Below, piece after piece: positions 20,164-32,489 of a DNA stretch of 64,000 nt. Source of the DNA: Planococcus citri. Its lineage: Eukaryota > Arthropoda > Insecta > Hemiptera > Pseudococcidae. The notes beneath the pieces were generated by a model. The model searched no databases, was not told the DNA's origin, and was given only the letters and a program-made list of their open reading frames with translations. The translations under genes and the position numbers were made by a program. Within the stretch, counting starts at the first letter, position 1. Every line of letters begins with the position of its first letter. Location: the NCBI RefSeq assembly GCF_950023065.1, contig NC_088678.1:65006460-65070459 (forward strand), given 5' to 3'.

Positions 20164-20494
20164 TAATAAAATTTAGCTTTTCTTTTTTCCAAGAAAAAAA
20201 AAGTTTGCAAAGAAGACTGACATTTTGAAATTTAATATTTTTATTTTTTCAAAACAAACTAAGGCAGGTGTATCGAGTGTTTTTTTTTCATAATTTTTTA
20301 AATTAAATCTAGATAAGTTTGAACTGACTACTGCAATCATTGGGAATTTTTTTATTGGGGTAATATTCTGGCTACCATTATGTTTTGAAATCAATTTTTC
20401 ACAATAATGAGAAAACTCGCATTATTTATTTGGTGCTAAATTTTTCAAAAAATCTATGCATAACCTAGAAAACCTGTGGCCGAGACCAACATTT

Positions 20495-20977
20495 TTAAAC
20501 ACGAATATAATTTAAAGAGTAGATACTCACCCACAAAACACAGGCTCCATAGTTATGAATCATTTCGTCCACACACGAGTAATATTTTTTCGGCTTAATA
20601 TCCGAAATATCGATCGTTTCTAATTTTACGATCCTGGAATCCTTGTTCCGCCTACTTTTCTCTATTTTTTCAATTAGATCTCCTAATATAGGATTTCCAA
20701 ATGCTGAAAATACATACAACACTTGTTACAATACGTGAATCGGTAGATTCGCGTACAGAACATAGTCTCCATAATTACGTCGTAGTTCGTCCATATAGTC
20801 CGGAGCATCAATCGTATTCAATTTGAGCTTCCTAGCCCTCTTATCCTTCAATTTTTTCAGTAATTCTGTAATCGCATCTCTTATTATCTTTTCAAAGTCT
20901 GGAAATATGCAACACGTCCTGTTACAATACGCGAACTGACAGATTCCGTCGTTATTTACAAAGATGTTGAGAGCCAA
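20495..20977 (-). pseudogene. Two tandem related exon-like units (family of the 164-aa protein)
   Basis: Two blocks of about 200 bp (about 20902-20760 and 20708-20530) follow one another. Each is preceded by a similar segment (GCGTATTGTAACA or ACGTATTGTAACA ending in TTTCCAG or TTTTCAG) and encodes similar protein: a Lys/Arg-rich helix, then NTIDAPDYMDELRRNYGDY or ETIDISD...VDEMIHNYGA. The second ends at a good donor (GTGAGT), but the first has no fitting GT donor in phase, so I could not join them. They may be internal exons duplicated in tandem from a gene now decayed. Confidence 0.4.
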
Positions 20978-21149
20978 TGGTAGCCCGGGGCAAATAATTT
21001 GTCCACATTTCTAGGAATTAAACTATATGGAGTTTTTTTTGGGAGGGGGTGAGAAGGAAAAAGTTCTATTAGACATAGAGTAGAGAAAAAAATACTCGTT
21101 TTGCCGATTGATATTATATTCATCATAAGACTTATAAAAGTTTTCATTA

Positions 21150-21340
21150 TTGATTTTTGATTTTTAGGAGTCCAAATGTGAATTTTTAAATCTCAAAATA
21201 AGAAGCAAATTGACCCGAGCGAAGCGGAAGCGAAAATTATTGAAAATTTTTATTTTGAGGGAACTAAAAACGATGTTTTTTATGCAAAATTTGAAAGTTT
21301 TTCTTTAGGATGTTAATTTTAAAAATGAATTAAGAATAGG
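21150..21340. repeat. Dispersed CCGAGCGAAGCG repeat, copy 1
   Basis: The stretch contains GACCCGAGCGAAGCGGAAGCG followed by an AAATTTT-rich block and AACGATGTTTTTTATGC. The same series of words recurs at 49310, 52060-52600, 57140 and 63660. Confidence 0.55.
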
Positions 21341-22330
21341 TCCAAATGAGGGAAAACGCTTTTCACGGTGTCTAACTGTGCTGCAAGTCCTGCTAGTCCT
21401 GCAGTTGTCCCTGCTTTTCATCACTTTCCATCAAAAGTCATGTTTTTTTCAATCAGACTTCATCAGATTTTCAATTAATTTCTCCCTTTTCTCGAATTTT
21501 GAAAAAAAAATTGATGAAAAAACCCCGGCCATTTTCCGATTTTTTTTTAACTTAAATTACACACATTTTTTGAGAGCTTTCTTTTTCAAAATAACGTTTG
21601 GAAATAAGCGAATGAATTGCGTGTAATGTATAGTACAAGTGTAGTGTATGTAGTGGAATAAAAAGAAAAAGATAGTAGAATTAAGGTACCTAGTACCTAC
21701 ATACCTAATTACATATAATGTGTGATAACGATAAGAAATGTTACACAAGCGTGAATTAGAGAATACTTACCCATTTTTACGATTTTATGAAAATGTGACA
21801 TGTGAGTTATTTGACTTATTTTTACCTATGAAATGTATTAGCTCAATCCGACTACTAAGTTCATACAGTTCTGTAAGACTCGAATAAAGTATCTACTTCA
21901 TCGCTTCTTCAGTAGGTAACTCGTTACGGTACCTTATTTGAAAAATATTTTTCAATAATAGAATAAATACACTAATATAGGTTGTTATAACGTTTTCTAT
22001 GGAAACGGAAATCAATTAATTATCGAATGCCCCATTTAAAAAAAAGTATCTATACTGGTGTACTTCCTACTCTATTACCTTTCCAATATTTTGATGTTTG
22101 GTTCAATTTGATGATTTTACTGTGTAGAGTGTACCCATCTACCCAACTTCTTATCCACCGTAGTAAAAAATATATTATGTAGTTGATTCTTGTCAGATTA
22201 AGTTGAACTAATAATATTCACATTTATTTCTGTTCACATGTTGATGTTCGTGCTTTTTAAAAATACTAGAACTTGTTTTTCAGACAATTCTAGAATAAAT
22301 CACATGGTAATATTTTTAGACTTTGACTAA
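21341..22330. other. Intergenic, no gene seen
   Basis: AT-rich sequence with several TAGGTA/TACCTA simple-repeat words. No exon or repeat is recognised. Confidence 0.35.
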
Positions 22331-22339
22331 AAAATAAGT

Positions 22340-23120
22340 TATTTTTTGGGAGGGCTATGATATGGCTCCAAATGGATGAAAACAATCCAAATCATATCAT
22401 TAGTTAGTACCCCCATTATGATCAATGTATCCAAATTTCAGCTTCCTAGGTCATCCCCACTCCTTTTAAGGTGGAATGGCCGAAAATAGGAGTAAAATAA
22501 GGATTATTCTATCTTAATTCCATCTTAATAGCACAGGATACGGACGAACTTTAGGGAATGCTGGACAAGGTGAGAGATGCATGTCTAGAAGTAGGGCTGA
22601 AAATTAACAAAGAGAAGACCAAGACCATGTGCAATGGGTTTGTAAATGATAAAAAATGTGCCCAGCTGGAGGATGATGAAATTGAAATGGTTGATGGATT
22701 TGTATACCTGGGCCAAGATATGACAATGAATAACGATTTCCACAGAGAGATATCCAGGAGAATAAAGGCGTCATGGGCAGCATACTCAAGGCTACAAGGA
22801 GTAATCACATTATGTGGAGACCAGACAGAAAACGGGCACTTGGGGCACTCCGGAGACCAAAATGGAGATGGGAAGATGAGATACGGACATGTGATGGAAA
22901 ATGGTGGAGTACAGCCCGAGACCGGAGCTCGTGTAAAGAAGTTGGGAAGGCCTTCGTCCAGCGGTGGATTGAGAAAAAGGGCTGAAAAGAAGAAAGAAGA
23001 AAGAATTCCATCTTAAATGGGGTGGAAATGACCTGGGAAGCTGAAATTTGGATATGTTGATCACAAAGGGGGTACTGACCAATGGTATTTAGGGCCGTAA
23101 TATGCCCCTCAAAAAAAATG
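22340..23120. repeat. Inverted repeat flanking the RTE-like remnant
   Basis: Arms of about 130 bp (22350-22490 and reverse complement 23000-23115) share GATCAATGTATCCAAATTTC against GAAATTTGGATATGTTGATC, and AGCTTCCTAGGTCAT against ATGACCTGGGAAGCT. A single related arm is at 33440-33540. The LINE fragment sits between the arms. Confidence 0.6.
22525..23016 (+). pseudogene. RTE/CR1-like LINE reverse-transcriptase remnant with internal deletion
   Basis: The first part reads VRDACLEVGLKINKEKTK, then VDGFVYLGQDM and EISRRIKASWAAYSRL, characteristic of the RT thumb region of RTE-like LINEs. After about 22800 the reading frame changes and the 3' signature appears: RRPKWRWEDEI, CDGKWWSTARDRSSC, FVQRWIE. 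The sequence between the two is missing, so this is a deleted, 5'-truncated copy. Confidence 0.75.
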
Positions 23121-23344
23121 ACTTTATTGAAACATTTCAATTTACAAGTAACTAATAATATAACTTGTGAAATCATATTTTTATTTTATTCGTGATTTGT
23201 GACATTCCCAACAAGAGACAAAATATTTCACTTCAATCAAGTTTGAGGGGATACAACTTTTTAATGGGTCCAGTAATAATACCAGTCTTAATCCTAACAT
23301 TGGCTGAATGAATATTCCCATCTTTACTAACATTAAGTTGAGCT

Positions 23345-23772
23345 CAGGGCTGTAAGGTAATTCATGTTGGTAAATTACGGTGGTATTTTACCGTATTTTA
23401 CCAAAAGTTTATTACCGTATTTTACCATAATTTACCAAAAAGCCAAATTGAACACTTTTTTCCTATCCTATATTTCCTTCATAAATTTCCAAATTTCCAT
23501 GGAAATTCATGATTTGAAAGTTACCAAAAATTTTCCCCATAAATTTCCAAAAAATGTCCATGAAAAATTTCCTATCATCTCTAATAACACCTAAAACAGA
23601 TGAAAATTTACTTCAGAGGCAGGTCAGAAGTTCAGAACTTTGAAGTCAAACTATAAATAACTCTTCATATCCAAATTAGTAAAATACCATAAATACGGTA
23701 ACATACCGTATTTTACCATATTTTACCGCCGTATTTTACCAGCAAATAAATTACGGTAATTTAACAGCCCTG
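23345..23772. mobile_element. hAT-type MITE, 428 bp (family 1, copy 1)
   Basis: The termini CAGGGCTGTAA and TTAACAGCCCTG are inverted, and the body is palindromic, rich in TTACCGTATTTTACC words. An exact 8-bp target duplication, GTTGAGCT, flanks it (23337-23344 and 23773-23780), the mark of hAT transposition. It interrupts the end of the BEL/Pao pol remnant. A second copy is at 48402-48819. Confidence 0.9.
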
Positions 23773-23928
23773 GTTGAGCTATAACACCTAATCTCTATTT
23801 TTTCCATGAGTGTTCTTCCTCTATGAGTATTGATAAACAATCTTTGTACCACGTGGTCCAAAATGATTATAGAACCTTTCTACAAGAATTCCAAAGGTTG
23901 AATAATTCAGATCTGGTACATTAACAAC

Positions 23929-24613
23929 GACGCTCTGTGGCGCAGTGGGTTGAGCCACAGCTTTCTGAACAAGAGGTCGTGGGTTCAAATCCTGCTAGAG
24001 ATGCAGGCGTTAACATGTAATGTATACATTGTAGTGCATTTAACATCTATTACACGTTAAGCTCCAAGCACCAGAACAGCAGAGGCAACAGAAATGCACG
24101 CAATCTGTTGCCAGTATCAAAAAGCTGTAACATGGTTGAGCAACTATAGGTAGCAGTGATCAGGCCCGGACCCATCCACCGAGTTACCGAGAAAATCTTG
24201 GTGGGCCGCGATGTATTTGGGCCAATTAGGTAAAAACTGGGCCACTTAAAAAATTTCTGAATGAGTTTTTATGCTCAATGTCCTGCACTTTAAAAAATAG
24301 GAGAAAAAAATTTGGCTGAATAATTGAGGAGCCCAAAATTAGGGCCGCTAGAATGGGATATCTCAGTGGGCCACGTGCTCTTGGGTCCGGCCCTGGTGGT
24401 GATTATGGAACTCAGGGTTGTAAAAACCCGGCTAGTGATGTATGAGCTACTTTGTAGATAGCGTAGAAAGCAATGGGAAACTACTACATGAAAGCTCAAA
24501 CAACGTCGATTCCCCAGAATAATCACAGTGGCAATAGGCATTCGCCTCACCCTGCTAGGGTACCACAAAAATGTGATTTCCAATGTCCCGGACAAGGAAC
24601 CACGATGACAACG
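23929..24613 (+). mobile_element. tRNA-derived SINE with nested MITE
   Basis: The 5' part looks like a tRNA: a Pol III A box (TGGCGCAGTGGG, 23938-23949) and B box (GGTTCAAATCC, 23982-23992) at the usual spacing. An 11-bp target duplication, ACATTAACAAC, flanks the insert (23918-23928 and 24614-24624). The duplicated BEL segment at 31130 lacks it, confirming an insertion. An inner palindrome with CAGGCCCGGACCCA and TGGGTCCGGCCCTG ends (about 24162-24395) is a nested MITE, so the SINE itself is about 450 bp. Confidence 0.8.
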
Positions 24614-25088
24614 ACATTAACAACACACAATTCATTGTCGACTAAAATATTACTTTGATTACAAATGAAATGAGTTGGAGTAATGACATCCTACAGGCTC
24701 GAGATCTCCACATACATTTGTGAGTGGCCTTGAGTTTAATACAATTTTGATTTCTTTTGGCACTATTTTCAAAATTTCAAAATTGAGCACACCAGAGATG
24801 GATTTTTTGATACATTTCTTTACTGACAAAAATCAAACGTTTGTGGATACGGCTCCCAGTCCCATCTTAGGAGCATTTTCAGGAATATATGTACTTCCAT
24901 TCGATATTCTTTTTGAGCAGGAAGGAAACAAATATGTTGTTCCTTCTTGGATTACTTATCCCTCCAAACGTGATCATTGAACAATATTTATATTTTCTAA
25001 ATTGTGCAGTGTTATCGGAAATGATCTTTTTAGGCATGTTTCTCTGCGCAATAAAACGATGAAAAATGATTTTAAAAGTCTGTACCTA

Positions 25089-25318
25089 CTCTCTAAATCT
25101 GAAACAGTGAAATTTCACTGCTTAGCAGCCACGACATTTTGCCTTTTTAAAAGCAGTTGTTTTTACTGCAAAACAGTGAAAAATTTACTGAATTGGTTTT
25201 TGACTGACCAATTCAGTAGATTTTCTACTGTTTTGCAGTAAAAAAACAACCTGCTGTTAAAAAGGCAAAATGTCGTGGCTGCTAAGCAATGAAATTTCAC
25301 TGTTTCAAATTTAGAGAG
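25089..25318. mobile_element. TA-flanked palindromic MITE (family 2, copy 1)
   Basis: The 230-bp unit has ends CTCTCTAAAT and ATTTAGAGAG and is a near-perfect palindrome, flanked by TA on each side, as for Tc1/mariner-derived MITEs. It splits the BEL/Pao copy 1. Confidence 0.85.
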
Positions 25319-25643
25319 TAGCTTCCATACCGACTTTCAACAAGTTCCAGATCAACACCAACATAAGTGAAAGGAATATCTTTTGAGACTCCTTCGGAAG
25401 GAATAAGAGGAAGATCAGGAATGACAAACTGACATCTTCTGCAATTGACACATTTATTGTTCAACACTTTCATAACAACTTGTCTACCATCTTCGATCCA
25501 ATATTCACGACGAATTATAGATACAATATGCAAAACTCCCACGTGGAAGAATTCCACGTGAATATTCATAATTAATACTTTTACAAAATCATGATCTCGA
25601 GGTAATAGTTTTGGAAATTGGTTGATAGCTTATTTGATAGGTA

Positions 25644-25884
25644 CTCTCTAAATTTGAAACAGTCAATTTCACTGCTTAGCAGTCACGACATTTTGCCTTT
25701 TTAAAGCAGTAGTTTTTTTTTACTGCAAAACAGTGAAAAATTACAGAATTGGTCAGTCAAAATGATTTTTTACTGACCAATTCAGTAATTTTTCACTGTT
25801 TTGCAGTAAAAAAAACTACTGCTTTAAAAAGGCAAAATGTCGTGACTGCTAAGCAGTGAAATTGACTGTTTCAAATTTAGAGAG
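25644..25884. mobile_element. TA-flanked palindromic MITE (family 2, copy 2)
   Basis: A 241-bp sibling of the element at 25089-25318, with the same CTCTCTAAATTTGAAACAGT end, the same internal words (CACGACATTTTGCC) and TA flanks. It is absent from the duplicated segment near 33710. Confidence 0.85.
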
Positions 25885-26458
25885 TATTGTGGAAGAGATG
25901 AAATTATCACTGAGCTCATTTTACTCAAAAGTTGATATTTTAGAAGTTTTTGACAAAAAACTAATTTTTGGGGGTTTTGATCCACTATGGGAGGGGGTTT
26001 GCTCTAGGGTCAGGGGCGGGGATTTTTAATACGTTGTTCAGCACACCATCCTAGACAATATTTACCGAAAAAACCTTTGGTCGCAATTCCTCGTATGTTT
26101 GGCTCAAATTTTACATATTTTGAATGGGCTATAAGTAAGTATCTTAGTTTTCTATAAACTGTGATAAATTCCTACCCAGCACTATCTCTATGCGCTATTT
26201 CAATTTTATCTAGATATCCGTCGCGTTTTCGTGAACATGCTTGTGTTTTTCTTACCCAGCAGTTGTATTTTTTTTTTTACTTATCAGTTTTATTTTCTTC
26301 ATTACATTTTCATTTGTCCGTGACATGTCAGCTTTTAAGCGGGTATCAAAAAGTGAAGATAATATTGGGTCATTTACATCGTAATGCAATGCGTAGTACC
26401 TTCGCCAAAATTTACATGTTATTTGGAATTCGGTTACATTCATCGTGTTCGTGCTAAA

Positions 26459-28042
26459 ATGCATTCAACTCGTCAACTTTTCCTAAGTTATTTGCTGTTG
26501 AATTTTATAGATTTCTTTTACCATCGAGTGGATTTTGTTTCAGGTAAAATAACTCATTTCTTCATACGTAGTGCTCTTAACAAGTAGATTATTTAATATT
26601 TTAACATCGTCGAAATCTCGTTTATTCTAGCTGGAGACGAATTTGGTGTTGGTGTGTCGACGTCTCTTGATGCTATAGAACCTGTCGAGAATTCAGCTAG
26701 CTCAAAACTTTCAGTAGTTTCGGGTGTTTCAAATTCTATAATCGAAACGGTGAAAAATGCTATCACAGCTAGTTGTAAATACAGCAAATCACCCAAACCG
26801 TTGACTTTTTATACCGCATTAGACGAAGTATGTCTATTGAATCGAACGAAAAAATCCTGTAAAAAATTTTCTATACCTATTTATTAAAATAGTAGGACTA
26901 GTAGGAGCAATTATTATGGGTTAATTTTTTTTAACGAGATCAAACTTGCAGTTGAAGTGACCATACTTAATCCTGTAACTGTTGCAACTATGACAGGAGG
27001 TAGTTTAGGACACGATATTTACGAATTCAACAACTACCAATTTTATTGGCATAATGCGCCTTGTAATGCGTGAGTAGACTATAAATTTTGAATCTGGATA
27101 ATTTTTTGATCGTGTTTCAAGAATTTTTTTATAACTGGAGTGATTGTTTTTTTTTTGTCAGGACTCATCATTTGGAGGCGCGAGTTTATTATCGTAATTT
27201 AAAATACGATTCGTTTGATGTAGCTTTGGATTATCCGGATGGAGTAGTTGTCGTTAATTTCCCCATCGCTACCAATGTAAGTGTTCTACTGTGTCACATT
27301 TTTTTTACTGAGATAGATAAGAAAGGATGAGGTATGAGTTCTGAGAAATGGTTTTATGAATTTTTTCAGAGTGATTTCCCCAACTCGAAATTCGACCACT
27401 TCTCTAACGTATTACAAGAGAAATTGAAAGGACCAGGATGCCATGCCAAAATTAAAAGCTCGTTCACGTACACGTGGTTTGTGAGTTTCCCACACGGGAG
27501 TGTTTATCATACCTATCGAGCGAAATACACCGATACTGAAACTGGGAAAATTGCCACTGTCAAGGTTATGGATTTACCTATGGATCCGCGTGTGAATTAT
27601 ATTTCGTGGGAGCAGGTATTAAGAGAGAGAGCCCCCCCCCCCAAAAAAAAAAGGTCGGCGGATTTTGACCAACTTCAGCAAAGACCTTCATTTTGAGTTG
27701 AGGAAAGTCGCTCAGAACAAATTTTAGCTTCAGAGGTGCCTCTGGAGGGGAGAAATGAGCCCTCAAAGAAGGGCATTTTCGAAAAAATCATGTAATCTGA
27801 ATTTGGTCAATATCCATCGATTTTTTTTCACGATTCACCTTGGAGGGTATACTGAAATACTTTATGAAGAAGATGGGTTCATTTTGAATCGAATTAACTT
27901 GTGATGACGATAATTTCAGTTCCAAAGTACTTTTGGAAGCATGACCGATCTTCTGGAGCATGTAAACAATCTGAAACCTGAAAAAGGTGATAATCCGCCA
28001 GAGAGGAGTCAAGGAATTCACGTTATGTATTTGCACGCATGA
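26459..28042 (+). CDS. CA-like secreted pseudoenzyme 1 (304 aa)
   Basis: Six exons: 26459-26543, 26631-26858, 26952-27069, 27162-27276, 27370-27615, 27920-28042. Exon 1 encodes a signal peptide (MHSTRQLFLSYLLLNF...). Exon 2 gives a variable Ser-rich segment then KPLTFYTALDE. Exons 3-6 give a divergent alpha-carbonic-anhydrase-like domain: MTGGSLGHDIYEF, YQFYWHNAPCN, LEARVYYRNLKYDSF, YPDGVVVVNF, then GSVYHTY and YISWEQF. Against the alpha-CA pattern (QFHFHWG, ELHLVHWN, GSLTTPP) the zinc ligands are replaced: His94 by Gln, His96 by Tyr, His119 by Arg, and Thr199 by Tyr. Catalysis is therefore very unlikely; binding or structural roles are possible. The donor after exon 2 (GTAAAA) is weak. It is nearly identical to the gene at 34314-35919 through segmental duplication. 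Confidence 0.85.
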
Positions 28043-29492
28043 GCTTAATTACTCGTTCGAGATCTATGCCTTCTATTTTTTAGGATATGTAATTTGATAT
28101 TTTTAATTGGAGGATTTTTTTCTTATATGTAACCTAAGGTATGTATATAGATGTCCAAATTTGGATTAAAATTTCTTTATTGCAATATGGCACGCCATCT
28201 TACTACGTCTTTTAATAATGCAGGTAGTGTTATTTCAAAATACAAATTTTGTGATTGCTAGTCTAATTTCTGATGTGAGACGAGATGAAAAATATTTTCT
28301 GATTTCAAAACTATTATACTCTGCGTCCAGAAAAGATTTGAGCTGCGGAGTGTTTTTTTTTCAGTGGTCAGCTCTTTGAACTTTTTTCTGACCGAGCTGA
28401 ATGAGCTATTTGAAAAATGAATAATTCACCGATCAAGGTTGTTGGGTAATTGAAAGTGTTGAAAGTGAGAGTTGCCCTTAAATTCTAGGAAATGAACCCG
28501 CGCGGCGTAATAATTTTTCAATTATACGCAGTTCATTGTTCGCTTGTTATGTATGTACATACCAGACGGTGGTAAGTTGCGATAAACGTAGTGTCATCAA
28601 CATTGCAAATTTTTTGAAAATTTTGACGATTTACCTGAATTACGAAATTTGACTAGGTGTACATCGTCGTAACATAATATTACTTACATGAAAAAATAAA
28701 TAATTAAAAAAACGATGTTTCAACATTATGATTTTTCTATTTAAAAAAAATGTTTCAAAAGGAAAGTTGGTACCCCGAAGAACATAAAACTTTTTGGACA
28801 ACTGATTACACAAAAAAAAGATGAAAAACGCATCCAAAAATTATATCACTCGGTCAAATTTTTGGCGACGAATCTGATTTTTTCAATTTTTAGTGATACT
28901 TGATACTTGGTAGGTAAAATTTAAATTTTTGAAGAATTAGAATAATTATTGTTAAATCAATACCTACCTTAAACGAATAGAATGATCTAGCGCTTATTTT
29001 TTTTCTAGAATTTTCGGCCCTATTTAAGGATACTTGAAAATTACGTCATTTCAATTTTTGGTTCTTAAGTTCAAGTTACTCGTAGTTTTGATTAAATCTG
29101 ACATTTTCAACTCCTAACCATCCCTTTACAACTTTGGGAAAGGTTATTTCGAGAGTTTTTTTTTCATTGCTGCAGCCCATTTTTGTTTGACCAGTTTGAG
29201 AGGTGGACAGAGGGGAGAGGAGGTTAAAATTTGGTTCGAACATTCAACAGATATCTACATATGTACCTATTTTTATCCTGATTGCGTTGTTTATCGTGTC
29301 CTTTTTCAGTAGTGTTATGTTGTTTTGAATTTTGATTGAACAATAATATTGTTACCTATGCTATACAGATAAGTGTGACTTTTTCACGACGTATTAATTT
29401 TGGAAATAAATCAAGGTACAATGGTTTGAATACAGGATGACCAAAATATGAGTGAGTGAAAGTTTCACTAAAAATATTCCACAACCCGAAAT

Positions 29493-31074
29493 AGTGTAGG
29501 CGAATTGGCTGAAAATTGTTTACCTAGCCAAGATTTTTTTGCGGGAAATATTCGAGGGTGACCCCCTGAATAATTCCTGAGAGTTACCACTTCGTACACC
29601 TCTTGCTAATTTTTTTATGGGGGGGGGGTGAACTCCCTCAAAATGGGTATTTCGCAGATTTCTGCTCAGGGGTGGGGTGAAATGGCCCCCGAAAGCGTTC
29701 GGGTTGATACTAGCATGGAAGTTGGGTACCATCGAGAAACTACGACGTAAAAAGTTTCAGATCCACGCCACCTCCCCTTTTTGGGGAACCCCCTTTTTGG
29801 AAATTTCAATAACACAGTTCTCAGCCCCATTTCAACCGATTTTGAAAATTTTTCTGGAAGTTATGTATATCCTTAGTAGGTATCCCCACAAGAGTTTGCA
29901 ACCCCCTCCCCTCATATGTACCCCTCAAAATGGTGTTTTTTAAATTTTTTTTATGCCTATTAACAATCAGGATGGTGAGGTACAATTTTAGAAACACGTT
30001 TTATTTGTGGCCCCCAAACATCCTATACTATATTAGAAATTTCTGCTTTGGTGCGCCGTGGTGAAAACTTGGAATAATGTATCTTAGGGTGGTGCAGGGG
30101 GGGGGGGGAATAGGAATTTTGAAAAAAATAACTATTAATGAGTAGGGTATCGTTTTCATATGATTCGATACCGCTGAACATGAATATGACCTCAGATTTT
30201 CTGCTAAACTCACCTAGCCCTCTCCAGAGCCCCTCCACCCACAATTTTCACGATTTTTGAAATAAAGTTATTTTGATGAAATTGATGTCGTTTTCATATG
30301 ATTCGATACCGCTGAGCACGAATACGACTTCACATTTTCTACTACACTCACCTAGCCCTCTCCAGCGCCCCTCAGCACCCCCTCAATTTTCGCGATTTTT
30401 GAAATAAAGTTATTTTGATGACATTGATGTCGTTTTCATATGATAAAGTTGGTGGACAAAATTTGTATAGGAAATTTGATGCACAACAAAACTACCGAGC
30501 TATTTCAAATGTGAAATCAATCCTCGAGGAGGAATAATAAAAACCGGGAGAGGGTGCTGAGGGGCTCTGGAGAGGGCTAGGTTAGTGTAGCAGAAAATCT
30601 GAAGTCGTATTCGTGCTCAACGGTATCGAATCATATGAAAACGTCATCAATTTCATCAAAATAACTTTATTTCAAAAATCGTGAAAATTGAGGAGGGAGG
30701 GGCTCTGGAGAGGGCTAGGTGAGTGTAACAGAAAATCTGAGGTTAGTTTTTTTGTGTTTTTTAAAAAACCCCTCTCATTTGAATGGTTCTAGCCCCCCCT
30801 TGGGGGTAGAAGGACAGTTTATAAATCACTAGATCGGAAATTTGACGTAGAACAAAAAAGTACTGAACTGTTTTTGACGTAAAATCAACCCCTGAGGAGA
30901 AATCTGTGAAAAACTCATTGGTGGGGAGGGGGGGGTCAGCCCCCATAAAAAATTAGCAAGAGGGGTACGGGGTGGTGCCTCTCAGGAATTATTCAGGGGG
31001 TCACCCTCGACAATTTCCCGCAAAAAATCTTGGCCAGGTAAAAATGTTTTTTTAAATGCTAATTCGCCTACACT
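29493..31074. mobile_element. 1.6-kb foldback element between the duplication units
   Basis: Ends AGTGTAGGCGAATT and AATTCGCCTACACT are exact inverted copies, and arms of about 160 bp follow (AGATTTTTTTGCGGGAAAT against the reverse at 31010-31035). The interior holds repeated units of about 145 bp built on TCGTTTTCATATGATTCGAT (30148, 30288, 30430 direct; 30630 inverted). No coding sequence. It sits exactly at the junction between duplication units 1 and 2. Confidence 0.8.
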
Positions 31075-31400
31075 AAAAGTGATTGTAGCACTTTTTTGCA
31101 TGAATTCCAAAATATTGGATAATTCAGATCTTATATTAACAGCACCCATTTCATTGTCAATTGAAGCGTCACTTTAATTACAAATGAAATAAGCTGGAGT
31201 AGGTAATGATGTCTTTGAGATTTCCACATATTGTGAGCAGCCTTGAGTTTAATACATTTTTGATTTTTTTTTAAACGTCGTTTTCTAGTTTTCAAAATTG
31301 ATCATGCCGGTGACAGATTTTTTGATACATTTCTTCTTAGATTTTTTCTTCAAATGTGATCAATGAACAATTTGAATTTTTTAAATTGTGCAGCATTATC

Positions 31401-32423
31401 ACCCGTACAACAATTGTCGACGTTGACATTTACATCGACTACATTTTTTTCCAACATGATGATGGAAAAGTGACCAATAAGTTATTTAATAGGAATCTTC
31501 TCTCCGTAAAGAAGACAGGTTAATGACAATTTTTGAAATTTTCTCATTATTTCTGATACCTCGACATGCGATGTCGACATGTTGATGTAAAATTCGATGC
31601 TCGAAATTTACATCCACAACTATGTTGACCAATTTTTCAGAATTAAAATTTCTGTTTCAGTGTTTAAAAGCTCAGTAAGCATTTGAAAAGATGATCTTTG
31701 TTTGAAGGGAGAAAAACTTTTTAATGGCCTTGATAAAATTATTCACTTTTCCATAGTTTGGAGTTGTCGATGTTATGTCGATGTGAAAGTTGATCGTCCA
31801 CTAATTACATTGACACTAACATCGACCAAATTTTCAAAGATTTCTCAAATTTGAAAAATTAAGTTGATATTGTGGATGTATTTGTTGATGTCAAATTTCA
31901 CATCAACATTAACATCGACATGTCGTCGACATGAAAATGTATTAGTTTAGTACTCTTAGATAACCTATTGTACCTTTCAGTATAACGAATTTAATGTTCA
32001 ACTATACTGAATATGGACTTTCTGTCTGTACTTCTCGGAGGTGACCTCCGCGTCGATGCTGCTTTCGCTTTCAGCATGAGCAATGGCCACCTAAGTGTGT
32101 AAGAGAAAATTATTTTTGGAAAAAAATTTCAATTTTGAAACTAAAATTTAACAATTTTGCGTAGCTGGAGGTCGACGTAAATTTCGATGCCAATGTCGAT
32201 CCATCCACATCCGTAACATTTGGACTCCACATGTTGATGTAAATTTCGACCCTGTGTCGAGCCAATTGTCGACATGAATGCTGATCAACATTGGTCAACA
32301 ATTACATCAACAATTGGCTCAACACAGAGTCGAAATTCACATCGACATGTGGCATCCAAAAGTGACGGATGTGGATGGCTTGACATTCACATCGAAATTA
32401 GCATGGTCATTGTTGTATGGGCG
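31401..32423. mobile_element. 1.0-kb foldback element with TCGACATG/GTCGATGT repeats
   Basis: The termini CCCGTACAACAAT and ATTGTTGTATGGG are inverted (one mismatch). The interior consists of many words of the type ACATCGAC and GTCGATGT, and the right part folds on itself around 32285. The corresponding point in unit 1 (25010-25020) has no insert. No target duplication could be fixed. Confidence 0.7.
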
Positions 32424-32489
32424 AAAATGATCTTTTTAGGCATGTTTCTCTCCACAATAAAACTATGAAAAATGATTAAAAAATCTGTA

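Larger units (their letters stand above)
23215..25620 (-). pseudogene. BEL/Pao retroelement remnant, copy 1 (interrupted)
   Basis: At 25569-25297 the minus strand encodes the integrase zinc domain of BEL/Pao elements (VLHIVSIIRREYWIEDGR, then CVNCRRCQ, then PFTYVGVDLE). At 23900-23215 it encodes the end of Pol (VRIKTGIITGPIKKLYPLKL and a stop). The catalytic core between is largely missing or decayed. Later insertions split it: a hAT-type MITE at 23345-23772, a SINE at 23929-24613 and two TA-flanked MITEs at 25089 and 25644. A duplicate of the same remnant lies at 31075-33440. Confidence 0.75.
23850..29492. repeat. Segmental duplication, unit 1
   Basis: The stretch from the BEL/Pao remnant through CA-like gene 1 and its 3' flank is repeated, with good similarity, at 31075-36970. 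Matching flanks include GAATAATTCAGATC (23900 and 31120), TTCAGCACACCATCCTAGAC (26040 and 33900) and TTGGAAATAAATCAAG (29399 and 36895). Insertions differ between the units. Confidence 0.8.

Noticed and set aside
23929..24000. Possible tRNA gene
   Set aside because: A and B boxes are good, but the acceptor stem does not close and the sequence continues as a SINE with target duplication.
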